From positions 1-12,805 of the forward strand of contig JAIOYM010000030.1 in NCBI GenBank assembly GCA_021741085.1: DNA of 12,805 nucleotides, in the 5' to 3' direction. Numbering within the stretch: position 1 is the first letter of the stretch; each line of letters begins with the position of its first letter. This DNA is from Rickettsiaceae bacterium (GTDB lineage Bacteria; Pseudomonadota; Alphaproteobacteria; Rickettsiales; Rickettsiaceae). Under the pieces are notes generated by a model. The model had not been told where the DNA came from and ran no database searches. It saw nothing but the letters and a program-made list of their open reading frames with translations. Shown piece by piece: positions 1 to 6,208 of this stretch. Made by a program: the position numbers and the translations under genes.

Positions 1-1
1 T

Positions 2-181
2 ATAGCTGGAGAAACTCATAGGGATAATTTTATCGGCAATGCAATATTGAGAGGAATGAAGACCGCTATCAAATATGAGCCTAAAGTTGCAGAAGATTTA
101 GAAAAATCATCACCAAACTTGATTCCAGAGCTTGCAAAACAACATAAGCAAGTAAAGTCCACGAAAGGTTTGGAGTTGTAG
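2..181 (+). CDS. C-terminal fragment of an unidentified protein (5' end outside window)
   Basis: An open frame enters from the left edge (first full codon at base 2) and ends at a TAG stop at 179-181, giving the last 59 residues of a protein. The fragment is hydrophilic and probably helical. It begins with IAGETHRDNFIGNA and ends with a Lys/Gln-rich tail closing in KGLEL. It has no membrane segment and no motif I can recognise, so the product is not named. Codon use is AT-rich like the rest of the window, and the frame is open to the very edge, which makes a real gene end likely. No start, ribosome binding site or upstream partner is visible. Confidence 0.6.
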   Translation: MAGETHRDNFIGNAILRGMKTAIKYEPKVAEDLEKSSPNLIPELAKQHKQVKSTKGLEL

Positions 182-566
182 GATATTTGATATTGTAATA
201 TTTTTTAACAAAGCATCTTTTTACAATTGATACTAAAAAATAGTGGAAAATAATTTTGTAAACAAAACATTACTAGCTGTAGTTCATAACTTTATTTCTA
301 CATATTTTAGAGACCCTGGTTTAATTAGCTCTTGAGAATATTGTAGGCAAGGAATATATCTGGAAAATATTTCAAAATATACTTTACTATCTTTTTCTAT
401 CTATGGTAGAATTTTTTTGTAGTTCTAGTAGCTAGGGGTGCTAAATTTGTTATAATACTCAATACAAAAGCTCACCCATATCTTAAAAAGGATTATTAAT
501 TAGACTAAAATGGTACTAAAATCAAATTGAATTTAATTAAATTAAAGTAAAAGGTTATAAGTCTCT
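182..566. other. Gene-free stretch between the left partial gene and the cold-shock gene
   Basis: These 385 AT-rich bases hold no credible coding frame. Just after the upstream stop there is an A/T-only self-complementary run ending in six Ts (about 184-206) that could act as a weak terminator, but the stem has no GC. The arms TTTACAA (220-226) and TTGTAAA (256-262) form a loose inverted repeat. The clearest element is the extended -10 promoter near 448-456, listed separately, so the last ~100 bases are probably the leader of the cold-shock mRNA. Confidence 0.5.
448..456 (+). promoter_or_regulatory. Extended -10 promoter for the cold-shock gene
   Basis: TGTTATAAT matches the extended -10 pattern TGnTATAAT exactly. 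No good -35 box lies 16-18 bases upstream, which is normal for extended -10 promoters. Transcription would begin near 463 and leave a leader of roughly 100 bases before the ATG at 567. A long leader is typical of cold-shock mRNAs, but no specific cold-box sequence could be identified here. Confidence 0.5.
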
Positions 567-773
567 ATGAATACAGGTGCAATAAAGTGGTTTGACAATA
601 CTAAAGGTTATGGTTTTATTAAAAGTGATGAAGATGGTAAAGATGTATTTCTGCATATCTCAGCGTTACAAAAAGCTGCTATAACAAATATCCTTCCAGG
701 GCAAAAAGTTAAATACGAATTGGAAGAAAAGGCAGGTAGAGTAGGGGCAGCTAAAATAGAGTTAGTGGCTTAA
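567..773 (+). CDS. cspA: CspA-family cold-shock protein
   Basis: A 68-residue single cold-shock domain, the normal length for the family. These proteins are small five-stranded beta barrels that bind single-stranded RNA and DNA and act as RNA chaperones in the cytoplasm. The N-terminal GAIKWFDNTKGYGFIK contains the RNP1 motif (KGYGFI, residues 13-18), and RNP2 is VFLHIS (residues 27-32), so the aromatic nucleic-acid-binding face is intact. The ATG at 567 is preceded by an AAAAGG stretch at 549-554, a rather distant ribosome binding site. The gene stands alone behind its own extended -10 promoter and converges on alr. Whether it is cold-induced or constitutive cannot be told from sequence; the long leader fits post-transcriptional control. 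Confidence 0.95.
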   Translation: MNTGAIKWFDNTKGYGFIKSDEDGKDVFLHISALQKAAITNILPGQKVKYELEEKAGRVGAAKIELVA

Positions 774-868
774 ATTTTTTTTTACCACCTCATTTTGTTC
801 GGACTTTTATTTTTAAACAATACTTTCTGAACTTAGAAATATTAGCTAAAGGTAAAAAAGACAATTTA

Positions 869-909
869 CTAATATTAGGGCTTATGTTTAATATTTTAGG
901 CTTGCTGTT
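869..909. repeat. Imperfect tandem repeat in the cspA-alr spacer
   Basis: Two adjacent units of about 20 bases, TAATATTAGGGCTTATGTT (870-888) and TAATATTTTAGGCTTGCTG (889-907), share most positions. The first overlaps a perfect 10-base palindrome CTAATATTAG (869-878). Just beyond, TGAATATT (909-916) and AATATTCA (930-937) form an 8-bp stem that includes the alr stop codon. None of these has the GC-rich stem plus T-run of a good intrinsic terminator, although they sit where termination of the two convergent genes is expected. Confidence 0.4.
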
Positions 910-934
910 GAATATTTAATATAATATAGAATAT

Positions 935-2020
935 TCATTTCCAAATGAATTTCACCCTATTTTGTACATTAGTAGATATGTCATAATTAAGATTGTGCGT
1001 ATATTTAGATAATTGTTCTAGTGGTAAATTATTGCCCCAAAATTCTACTTCGTCGCCTATCTTAGCATCCGGGTAATTTGTTAAATCTATGCACATCATA
1101 TCCATAGAAACTCTACCTATTAAAGGACAAATTTTATTATTAATCCAAATTGGGGCGCCATCTTTTGCTGTTATTGGGTAGCCGTCACCATAGCCCATAG
1201 CTATAACTCCTATTTTAGTATCCTTATTACAAACAGCTCTTGCTCCGTAGCCAATTGTTCCGCCTGCTGAAACAATTTTTACAGAAATTAATTTTGATTT
1301 TAATGTCATTACGGGTCTTAACCCTAAATCTGGTCCAGTTTTGTCTTTAAAGGGAGAGAGGCCATATAATATTATCCCGGGTCTTACTACATCATAATGT
1401 TGATCGGGGAAATTAAAAATCCCGGCAGAATTACAAAAACTTTTTATTACAGGCAGATTTGTAATGAATTGGGTAAAATTTTTGATTTGCACCTGATTTA
1501 GCCGATGTTCTTTATCTTCCGCGCATGCTAAATGCGACATAACTCCTATAGGAAAAGATATGTTTTTGAGGCTAGATAATTTAGCATAAGCCATTGGCGC
1601 TTCTTCTACAGAAAAACCCAACCTACCCATACCGGTATCTATTTTTAACCAAACTCTATATTTATTTTCAGTATTTATAATTTTTTCAAGCCATTCTAAT
1701 TGTTCCCAATTATGTAGTACTACATCAAAATTTTCAGCAGCAGCCACACTTAATTCTTCTGGTTCAAATACTCCCTCCATAAGTGTTATGGAGGAGCTTA
1801 CATTGGCGTTTCTTAGAGCAACAGCTTCATCTATTGATGCTACACCAAAACTATATAAGTTTAAATCATCTAAATATTTTGATACAGAACGCAAACCATG
1901 ACCGTAAGCATTAGCCTTTACCATAGCGATTATTTTACTCTTTGGAGCTAATTTAGAAATAATAGCTAGATTATGTAATAAATTATCCTTTGAAAGGATA
2001 GCGCAAGCGAAACGAGCCAT
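935..2020 (-). CDS. alr: Alanine racemase (PLP-dependent)
   Basis: Converts L-alanine to D-alanine in the cytoplasm for peptidoglycan stem peptides. The catalytic PLP lysine sits in MVKANAYGHG at residue 35 counted from the ATG at 2020, where bacterial Alr/DadX normally carry it (about residue 34-39). The second catalytic base, tyrosine, is in GTIGYGARAV at residue 258, and the C-terminal barrel motifs MGYGDGYP and GRVSMDMMCIDLT are intact. Length from this start is 361 residues, normal for the family. The frame stays open to a TTG at 2113 and includes another ATG at 2074, but the extra residues are not expected in the family. A good promoter also lies inside that extension, so 2020 is preferred. 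No clear Shine-Dalgarno sequence is seen. The gene is monocistronic and converges on cspA. Confidence 0.93.
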   Translation of the reverse strand: MARFACAILSKDNLLHNLAIISKLAPKSKIIAMVKANAYGHGLRSVSKYLDDLNLYSFGVASIDEAVALRNANVSSSITLMEGVFEPEELSVAAAENFDVVLHNWEQLEWLEKIINTENKYRVWLKIDTGMGRLGFSVEEAPMAYAKLSSLKNISFPIGVMSHLACAEDKEHRLNQVQIKNFTQFITNLPVIKSFCNSAGIFNFPDQHYDVVRPGIILYGLSPFKDKTGPDLGLRPVMTLKSKLISVKIVSAGGTIGYGARAVCNKDTKIGVIAMGYGDGYPITAKDGAPIWINNKICPLIGRVSMDMMCIDLTNYPDAKIGDEVEFWGNNLPLEQLSKYTHNLNYDISTNVQNRVKFIWK

Positions 2021-2060
2021 ATGTATCAAAAGCAATATATTTTTTAATATCTTCAAACAA

Positions 2061-2089
2061 ATATTAAGTCCCATAATATTTGCTGTCAA
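2061..2089 (-). promoter_or_regulatory. Sigma-70 type promoter for alr
   Basis: Read on the minus strand, TTGACA (2089-2084) is a perfect -35 box, followed after 17 bases by TAATAT (2066-2061), a fair -10 box. Initiation near 2054 would give a leader of about 33 bases to the ATG at 2020. The promoter lies inside the longer version of the alr frame, which argues against starts at 2113 or 2074. Confidence 0.55.
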
Positions 2090-2397
2090 TACAAGACTAG
2101 AGTTTAATTTCAAAACATTACCAAATCACCATTTTGTATATAAAGATCTTTTATGCATATTTTTTGTAGTTGTGATTAAAACAGGGCAAATTATATCAAG
2201 CAGAATATAGCTCTAGAATTAAAAATCAATAAAATAATTTACCAAAATTTAATATCTAATATAATAATATCTTCAATAAAATTAATAAAATTTACTTGAC
2301 TCTAGGTTAATATAAAGTTATAATTAATTAACATTATCACAATAATTTGATAGTGGTTAATAACTAAAAATAATTAAATATATATTAGGTATAAAAT
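2090..2397. other. Divergent intergenic region between alr and the His-rich gene
   Basis: A strongly AT-rich spacer without a credible coding frame. The right part holds the near-consensus promoter of the His-rich gene (2296-2324). Immediately after it is an imperfect palindrome, TTAACATTATC (2328-2338) facing GATAGTGGTTAA (2349-2360), which overlaps the expected transcription start and could be an operator or leader hairpin. Nothing recognisable was found in 2114-2290 beyond A/T runs. Confidence 0.4.
2296..2324 (+). promoter_or_regulatory. Near-consensus sigma-70 promoter of the His-rich gene
   Basis: TTGACT (2296-2301) and TATAAT (2319-2324) are separated by exactly 17 bases, differing from the consensus at one position. 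This is the best promoter in the window and predicts strong transcription from about 2331, with a leader of some 67 bases before the ATG at 2398. An AGG at 2387-2389 supplies a short ribosome binding site. Confidence 0.7.
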
Positions 2398-3132
2398 ATG
2401 AAATTTAAAAAACATTTGAAGCAGTTCAAGAATACAGACCAGAAGATACCAAATGATTTAATAAATGTTAAAAATTTAGAATCTTTAGTCCAAAAAAGTA
2501 ATAAACAAGCTGTTAAACTTATCCTCAAAAATAACGCTGATGACTTAAAAAACATAGACTTAAAATCTTTAGCTGAAATTGCTTTAAAAAATGGAGATTT
2601 TGGTATGGTTAAGGTTTTTGTTCATGAAGGCGTATACCCAGATTTAAAAAAACCTGAGTTGGTAGAAGCTGTATCAAAAATTTTGAATAAGACTTTGGAT
2701 AAAGGTGGCAAGCACCATAAAGGTCATCACCCTAAGAAAGTGATACTTACCATAAAAGACTTGATAGAGAATTCACCGAAAAATGATGAAGTTAATAGTG
2801 ATTTATCTAAAATTCAAGATAGAGTTGAAGATTTCTTGAAAAATCAAGACAAACATCACCACGGTAAAAAACACCACAAAGATCATCATCATCACGGTAA
2901 AAAACACCACAAAGGTCATCACCACGGTAAAAAACATCATTTCAATGAAAATGATAATCAAAACGATGAATCACTTTCACAGAATGACAATGTAGATAAT
3001 CAGAATGACAGCCAATTTCATGATTCATTTTTAAGCAAAAACAACGAATCATTTTCAACTCTCGACACAGAAACGAACACAGAAGCTATGGAAGCAGAAG
3101 CTTTGGGTAATGATGGAGTGATTGGTAACTAG
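2398..3132 (+). CDS. His-rich protein with ankyrin-like N-terminal part and acidic Asn/Ser tail
   Basis: No family can be named for the whole protein. In its 244 residues, positions about 28-51 and 56-84 resemble ankyrin repeats, the second most clearly (SLAEIALKNGDFGMVKVFVH). A first cluster, KHHKGHHPKK, lies at 105-114. Residues 153-181 hold 16 histidines in 29 residues, as three copies of an HHHGKKHH-type unit. The tail (about 182-244) is rich in Asn, Asp, Ser and Glu and probably disordered. There is no signal peptide, membrane segment or cysteine. The His blocks could bind Ni, Zn, Cu or heme, or buffer protons (inference). An ankyrin part with a disordered tail also fits a protein secreted into a host cell, but no secretion signal can be proven. 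It has its own strong promoter, stands alone, and ends at a structured spacer. Confidence 0.85.
   Translation: MKFKKHLKQFKNTDQKIPNDLINVKNLESLVQKSNKQAVKLILKNNADDLKNIDLKSLAEIALKNGDFGMVKVFVHEGVYPDLKKPELVEAVSKILNKTLDKGGKHHKGHHPKKVILTIKDLIENSPKNDEVNSDLSKIQDRVEDFLKNQDKHHHGKKHHKDHHHHGKKHHKGHHHGKKHHFNENDNQNDESLSQNDNVDNQNDSQFHDSFLSKNNESFSTLDTETNTEAMEAEALGNDGVIGN
2854..2940 (+). repeat. In-frame tandem repeat encoding HHHGKKHH units
   Basis: Three consecutive copies of a 24-33 base unit (2854-2883, 2884-2916, 2917-2940) share the core CACGGTAAAAAACACCAC with very few changes, so the duplication is recent or maintained at DNA level. Copy two carries one additional His codon. All unit lengths are multiples of three, so gain or loss of a copy would keep the reading frame. 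Confidence 0.85.
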
Positions 3133-3134
3133 TA

Positions 3135-3178
3135 GTAGCAATCTATATTTGTTAATTGTGTAATTCTTAGATTGCTGC
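3135..3178. repeat. Stem-loop directly after the His-rich gene
   Basis: AGCAATCTA (3137-3145) and TAGATTGCT (3168-3176) are perfectly complementary over 9 bases, and the stem can be extended outward through a T-G and a G-C pair. The 22-base loop is AT-rich. It begins three bases after the TAG stop at 3130-3132. There is no T-run after it, so it looks more like an mRNA 3'-end protecting hairpin than a classical terminator. Confidence 0.6.
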
Positions 3179-3200
3179 AGCTATAATAAGCTAGTAGCTG
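3178..3200. repeat. Second short hairpin in the 3133-3298 spacer
   Basis: CAGCTA (3178-3183) and TAGCTG (3195-3200) can pair over six bases around an 11-base loop. It abuts the preceding stem-loop and shares its last base with the following large palindrome, so three hairpins follow one another without gaps. Confidence 0.4.
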
Positions 3201-3255
3201 GGTGAAGTATTGTATTATTATACCCTTAATTTTGGGTATAATATAATTTTCACCC
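3200..3255 (+). terminator. Large palindrome, probable terminator between convergent genes
   Basis: The inner stem TATTATACCC (3216-3225) and GGGTATAATA (3234-3243) is a perfect 10-bp helix around an 8-base loop, followed by TAATTTT, a modest U tract for plus-strand transcripts. Outer arms GGGTGAA (3200-3206) and TTCACCC (3249-3255) are also perfectly complementary, so the whole 56 bases can fold into one long interrupted hairpin. It lies between the convergent His-rich gene and trhO and could stop transcripts from both sides, though no good U tract exists on the minus strand. Confidence 0.6.
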
Positions 3256-3298
3256 TACACCTTTCTAAATGAGATAGCTTTTGCGACTTAAATTAATA

Positions 3299-4033
3299 TC
3301 ACTTTACTGGGGCTAGGTTTTTGTCTACTAATCTTCTTTCATCGAATACAAAACAATCACCACTCCAGTTATTGTTGATATTTTGCGTATCTTCAAGATA
3401 TTGTAAGATACCACCTTTCAAGTGATATACTTCACTTATACCTATAGTTTTTAGAAAAGCTGTAGATTTTTCGCATCTTATGCCGCCGGTGCAAAACATT
3501 GCAACTTTTTTATTTTCTAATATTTTTTTATTTTCTTTAGCCCATAATGGAAACTCTCTAAAGGCAGAAGTTTTAGGGTTCAACGAGTTTGCAAAAGTAC
3601 CCTCAGATACCTCGTAATCATTTCTAGTATCTACTAAAACCACATCATTTTGAGCAATAAAATCATCCCAATATTTTGGCTCTATATACTCGCCGGATAA
3701 TTCACTGGTTTTCATTCCTAAAACACCCATTTGGACTATTTCTTTTTTTATTTTAACCTTTAATTTTTCAAAAGGATGAACATCAGAATAATTTAGCTTG
3801 CTATTAATATTTTCAGAAGCAATGCCAGTTTCTTTGGCTATTAATTCTAGTAATAAATTAACATTTTCGTAAGAACCAGAAACTCCTAAATTAAAGCCTT
3901 CTTCAGCCAATATCACAGTTCCTTTTATACATTTTTGAAAGCTAATACGTAGTATTTTTAGCATTAACTCATCTACATTTGTTATAGCAACAAAAGCATA
4001 GGAGTTTAATATTGCAATTTTGTCTTGGTACAT
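3299..4033 (-). CDS. trhO: tRNA U34 hydroxylase TrhO (rhodanese family, YceA-like)
   Basis: TrhO proteins make 5-hydroxyuridine at the wobble position 34 of tRNAs, using prephenate or oxygen-dependent chemistry according to the known family. The 244-residue protein has the family's N-terminal ferredoxin-like part (about 1-95, with EEGFNLGVSGS in place of the usual EGINGTIAG), a rhodanese domain (about 118-220) with VDTRNDYE, the active-site loop FCTGGIRCEKS with catalytic Cys181 and the second conserved Cys187, and LKGGILQYLE. The C-terminal WSGDCFVFDERR is diagnostic of this group. The ATG at 4033 is 22 bases after the stop of the FKBP-like gene, so the two are very likely co-transcribed from the promoter near 5150. 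No Shine-Dalgarno sequence is evident. Length is somewhat shorter than enterobacterial members because the C-terminal zinc-binding-like extension is absent. Confidence 0.92.
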   Translation of the reverse strand: MYQDKIAILNSYAFVAITNVDELMLKILRISFQKCIKGTVILAEEGFNLGVSGSYENVNLLLELIAKETGIASENINSKLNYSDVHPFEKLKVKIKKEIVQMGVLGMKTSELSGEYIEPKYWDDFIAQNDVVLVDTRNDYEVSEGTFANSLNPKTSAFREFPLWAKENKKILENKKVAMFCTGGIRCEKSTAFLKTIGISEVYHLKGGILQYLEDTQNINNNWSGDCFVFDERRLVDKNLAPVK

Positions 4034-4055
4034 AAATTAGAAGCAAGTATTTAAA

Positions 4056-5078
4056 TTATTTATTTGATTTATTAATTTGATTATTTTTTGAGTTTTGTTC
4101 ATTGAACTCACTATTTTCTATGTCAGAAATTTTTAGCACAATATATTGACTATCTTTTACATTAGAGAGGTTAAATTGCTTATCAAAATTTCTTAAATAT
4201 TTTGCTGGAGCAATTATAGTTTTTGTAATTGAAGGTGTTTGATTAAAGATTCCGTATGAAAAAATAGCTGGAGTTAGCGAATCGCCTAGACGCATCTCCA
4301 TTTTTTCTTTTTTAGACTCTGTGCTAAAGAAAATTTTCTCCGCAAGATCTTCTATAGTCAAGTTAAATTTAATTTTATCTCCGCATAAAACAGGAAGAGT
4401 ATAACTAAAACCATCACTAAAAATTTTGACTTCATTAGGATTTATTTCCGAATGTATTATGTCAATAAGATTAAGTTCAATTTGTATGTAACCTGATTGA
4501 TTATTTTGAAGCTCATTTATATTAAAATTATTGACATCTTTTGGCACCAATGCCGTGATTTTTGAATTTTTTTTCATACCCACAAACAAGCTTGCAATAA
4601 TATTATTATTTAATTCTTTGCCAAGTATTACTTCTAAATTGTTACTTTCAGCACCTTCTGGCTTATATAGTTTATAATATATCTTTACTTTATCCCCGCA
4701 GCAAGCGGACAAACCTTCACCAGGTGATATTTTAGTTATACTAAAAAGTGAATTAAGTATTTTGTTCTCACCAAACTTAATACTAACCCCATCTTGTTCT
4801 GTCAAAGAATTTATTGGCTTAACCATATTGGTAAATATTTGTCTACCTTCATCGGTTTTTATAACATTTCCAATAATTGTACTAATAGATCTTTCTAAAA
4901 AATTCCCGTCCATTGATTTCTCAAAATCTTTGGCCTGATCACTAATTTCTTCTTTTGTTTTAGGGGGATTAGTTATTGAACCCAAAGGTATTAATTCAGA
5001 CATATTGGATTTAAGTAAGGTGTAAACCACCACAACCGTTATGACTAAGGTTAAAATTTTTTGCAGAATGTTTGGCAT
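4056..5078 (-). CDS. Membrane-anchored protein with two degenerate FKBP-like domains
   Basis: The 340-residue protein starts with a short charged N-terminus and a hydrophobic stretch at about 8-22 (LTLVITVVVVYTLL), best read as an uncleaved membrane anchor placing the rest in the periplasm. After a hydrophilic linker, residues about 95-208 resemble an FKBP-type peptidyl-prolyl isomerase domain (ACCGDKVKIYYKL, LFVGMKKNSKITALVP, IQIELNLIDI). A second, weaker copy lies at about 216-320 (SDGFSYTLPVLCGDKIKF, EMRLGDSLTPAI, YIVLKISDIE). The usual active-site Phe-Asp pair, the Trp and the P..AYG loop are not visible, so the domains may bind peptides without isomerase activity. The tail is Asn/Lys-rich. 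It is the first gene of a two-gene unit with trhO; the two share no obvious function. Assignment rests on fold-level pattern only. Confidence 0.75.
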   Translation of the reverse strand: MPNILQKILTLVITVVVVYTLLKSNMSELIPLGSITNPPKTKEEISDQAKDFEKSMDGNFLERSISTIIGNVIKTDEGRQIFTNMVKPINSLTEQDGVSIKFGENKILNSLFSITKISPGEGLSACCGDKVKIYYKLYKPEGAESNNLEVILGKELNNNIIASLFVGMKKNSKITALVPKDVNNFNINELQNNQSGYIQIELNLIDIIHSEINPNEVKIFSDGFSYTLPVLCGDKIKFNLTIEDLAEKIFFSTESKKEKMEMRLGDSLTPAIFSYGIFNQTPSITKTIIAPAKYLRNFDKQFNLSNVKDSQYIVLKISDIENSEFNEQNSKNNQINKSNK

Positions 5079-5123
5079 ATATTAGCTAACTCAATTAAAA
5101 AATAACAACAAAATTTTTTCTAA

Positions 5124-5152
5124 ATTTTAGCTCAGTTAAAATCTTAGGTCAA
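5124..5152 (-). promoter_or_regulatory. Promoter of the FKBP-like/trhO unit
   Basis: On the minus strand TTGACC (5152-5147) and TAAAAT (5129-5124) are spaced by 17 bases, each one mismatch from consensus. Start of transcription near 5117 would leave a leader of about 40 bases to the ATG at 5078. Confidence 0.6.
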
Positions 5153-5264
5153 GAATAAAGCGAGTTCTAGAAAAGCTATTTAGCTTGTAAATATAAAATA
5201 ATAACTTAATTTAAGTAAGGAAGCAGTTGCAAATAAACAACATTAATTCATTGATCTTTTATTT

Positions 5265-5292
5265 TTGATCTGATAGGTTAATGAGATATAGA
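5265..5292 (+). promoter_or_regulatory. Possible promoter of the ilvE-dapA unit
   Basis: TTGATC (5265-5270) and TATAGA (5287-5292) are spaced by 16 bases. A second TTGATC (5251-5256) lies 14 bases upstream as a direct repeat, which might also be a binding site. The start would fall close to the ATG at 5318, leaving a leader of only about 20 bases with no Shine-Dalgarno sequence. The -10 match is only moderate. Confidence 0.35.
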
Positions 5293-5317
5293 TTATTAAT
5301 TTTATTAATATTTAATT

Positions 5318-6193
5318 ATGTTCGATGATGTATCAGGCTACATATGGATTGATGGTGAAATAGTTGCGTGGAAAGATGCACGTATACATATCATGACACA
5401 TTCGCTGCATTATGCTTCAAGTGTTTTTGAGGGATTGCGTTGCTACAAAAATAAGGTACTTAAAGCATTACCCCATTACCAAAGGATGCAAGAATCTGCA
5501 AAATATCTGGATTATGATTTACCTTATTCCCCCCAGGAATTGGTTGATGCCACGAACAAACTTATTGAACTAGGTAAGTATAACTTTGGTTATATAAGAG
5601 CTATAGCGTGGTGTGGAACAAGTAAAATGACTGTTTCAAATAAAGACTCTGATATACATTTGGCCATTGGAATATGGGAAAGCCCTCTTAGTTATAATGC
5701 TGAGGTCTATGAAAATGGTATAAGGATGAATTTAGCCTCTTGGAGAAGACCCCACCCTTCAACAGCGCCAGTACATAGTAAAGCCGCAGGGATGTATACG
5801 ATTTCTTCTATGAGTAAAAAATCTGCAGAATTGGCTGGTTTCACAGAGTCGTTGATGCTAGATTATGCCGGGAATATTGCAGAAGCCACTAGTGCTAATA
5901 TTTTCTTGGTAATTGATGGAAGCTTATATACACCTGTGGCGGATTGTTTTTTAAATGGAATCACAAGAAGAACCTGCATAGAAATAGCAAAGAATAATAA
6001 TATTCCAATTTACGAATCTAAATTGACTTTAGCAGATTTAGACCGGGCTAGTGAAATATTTTTAACCGGAACAGCGGTAGAGATATTACCGGTAGGAACT
6101 ATAGAGCATGAGGAAAAGATTTGGAGATTTAAACCTTCTGATGTAACTTATAAAATAAGAAGCGAATTTTTAAAGATAATAGATAATTTATAA
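5318..6193 (+). CDS. ilvE: Branched-chain amino acid aminotransferase
   Basis: A class IV PLP aminotransferase of 291 residues that interconverts Leu, Ile and Val with their 2-oxo acids, using glutamate/2-oxoglutarate. Alphaproteobacterial BCAT hallmarks are clear: GYIWIDGEIVAWKDARIHIM at 7-26, HYASSVFEGLRCY at 31-43, the PLP lysine in VHSKAAGMY (Lys155), the AEATSANIF block at 188-196, FLNGITRRTCIEIAK, and the phosphate-binding GTAVEILPVG at 251-260. The GTAVEI motif and the N-terminal block favour BCAT over the related D-amino acid aminotransferase and aminodeoxychorismate lyase, although those share the fold. It is followed after 15 bases by dapA, suggesting one transcript. None of the other valine/leucine/isoleucine pathway genes is nearby, so in this reduced genome it may serve to interconvert imported amino acids (inference). 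Confidence 0.92.
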   Translation: MFDDVSGYIWIDGEIVAWKDARIHIMTHSLHYASSVFEGLRCYKNKVLKALPHYQRMQESAKYLDYDLPYSPQELVDATNKLIELGKYNFGYIRAIAWCGTSKMTVSNKDSDIHLAIGIWESPLSYNAEVYENGIRMNLASWRRPHPSTAPVHSKAAGMYTISSMSKKSAELAGFTESLMLDYAGNIAEATSANIFLVIDGSLYTPVADCFLNGITRRTCIEIAKNNNIPIYESKLTLADLDRASEIFLTGTAVEILPVGTIEHEEKIWRFKPSDVTYKIRSEFLKIIDNL

Positions 6194-6208
6194 GAATAAG
6201 AAAGTTTT

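Noticed and set aside
2021..2113. N-terminal extension of alanine racemase as a signal peptide
   Set aside because: It begins with TTG, contains a promoter, and would displace the catalytic lysine from its usual position.
2854..2940. Possible CRISPR-like repeat array
   Set aside because: The repeats are in frame inside a coding sequence, are directly adjacent without spacers, and encode a His-rich protein repeat.
5318..6193. D-amino acid aminotransferase instead of IlvE
   Set aside because: The GTAVEILPV block and the N-terminal IWIDGEIVAWKDA block match alphaproteobacterial branched-chain aminotransferases better.
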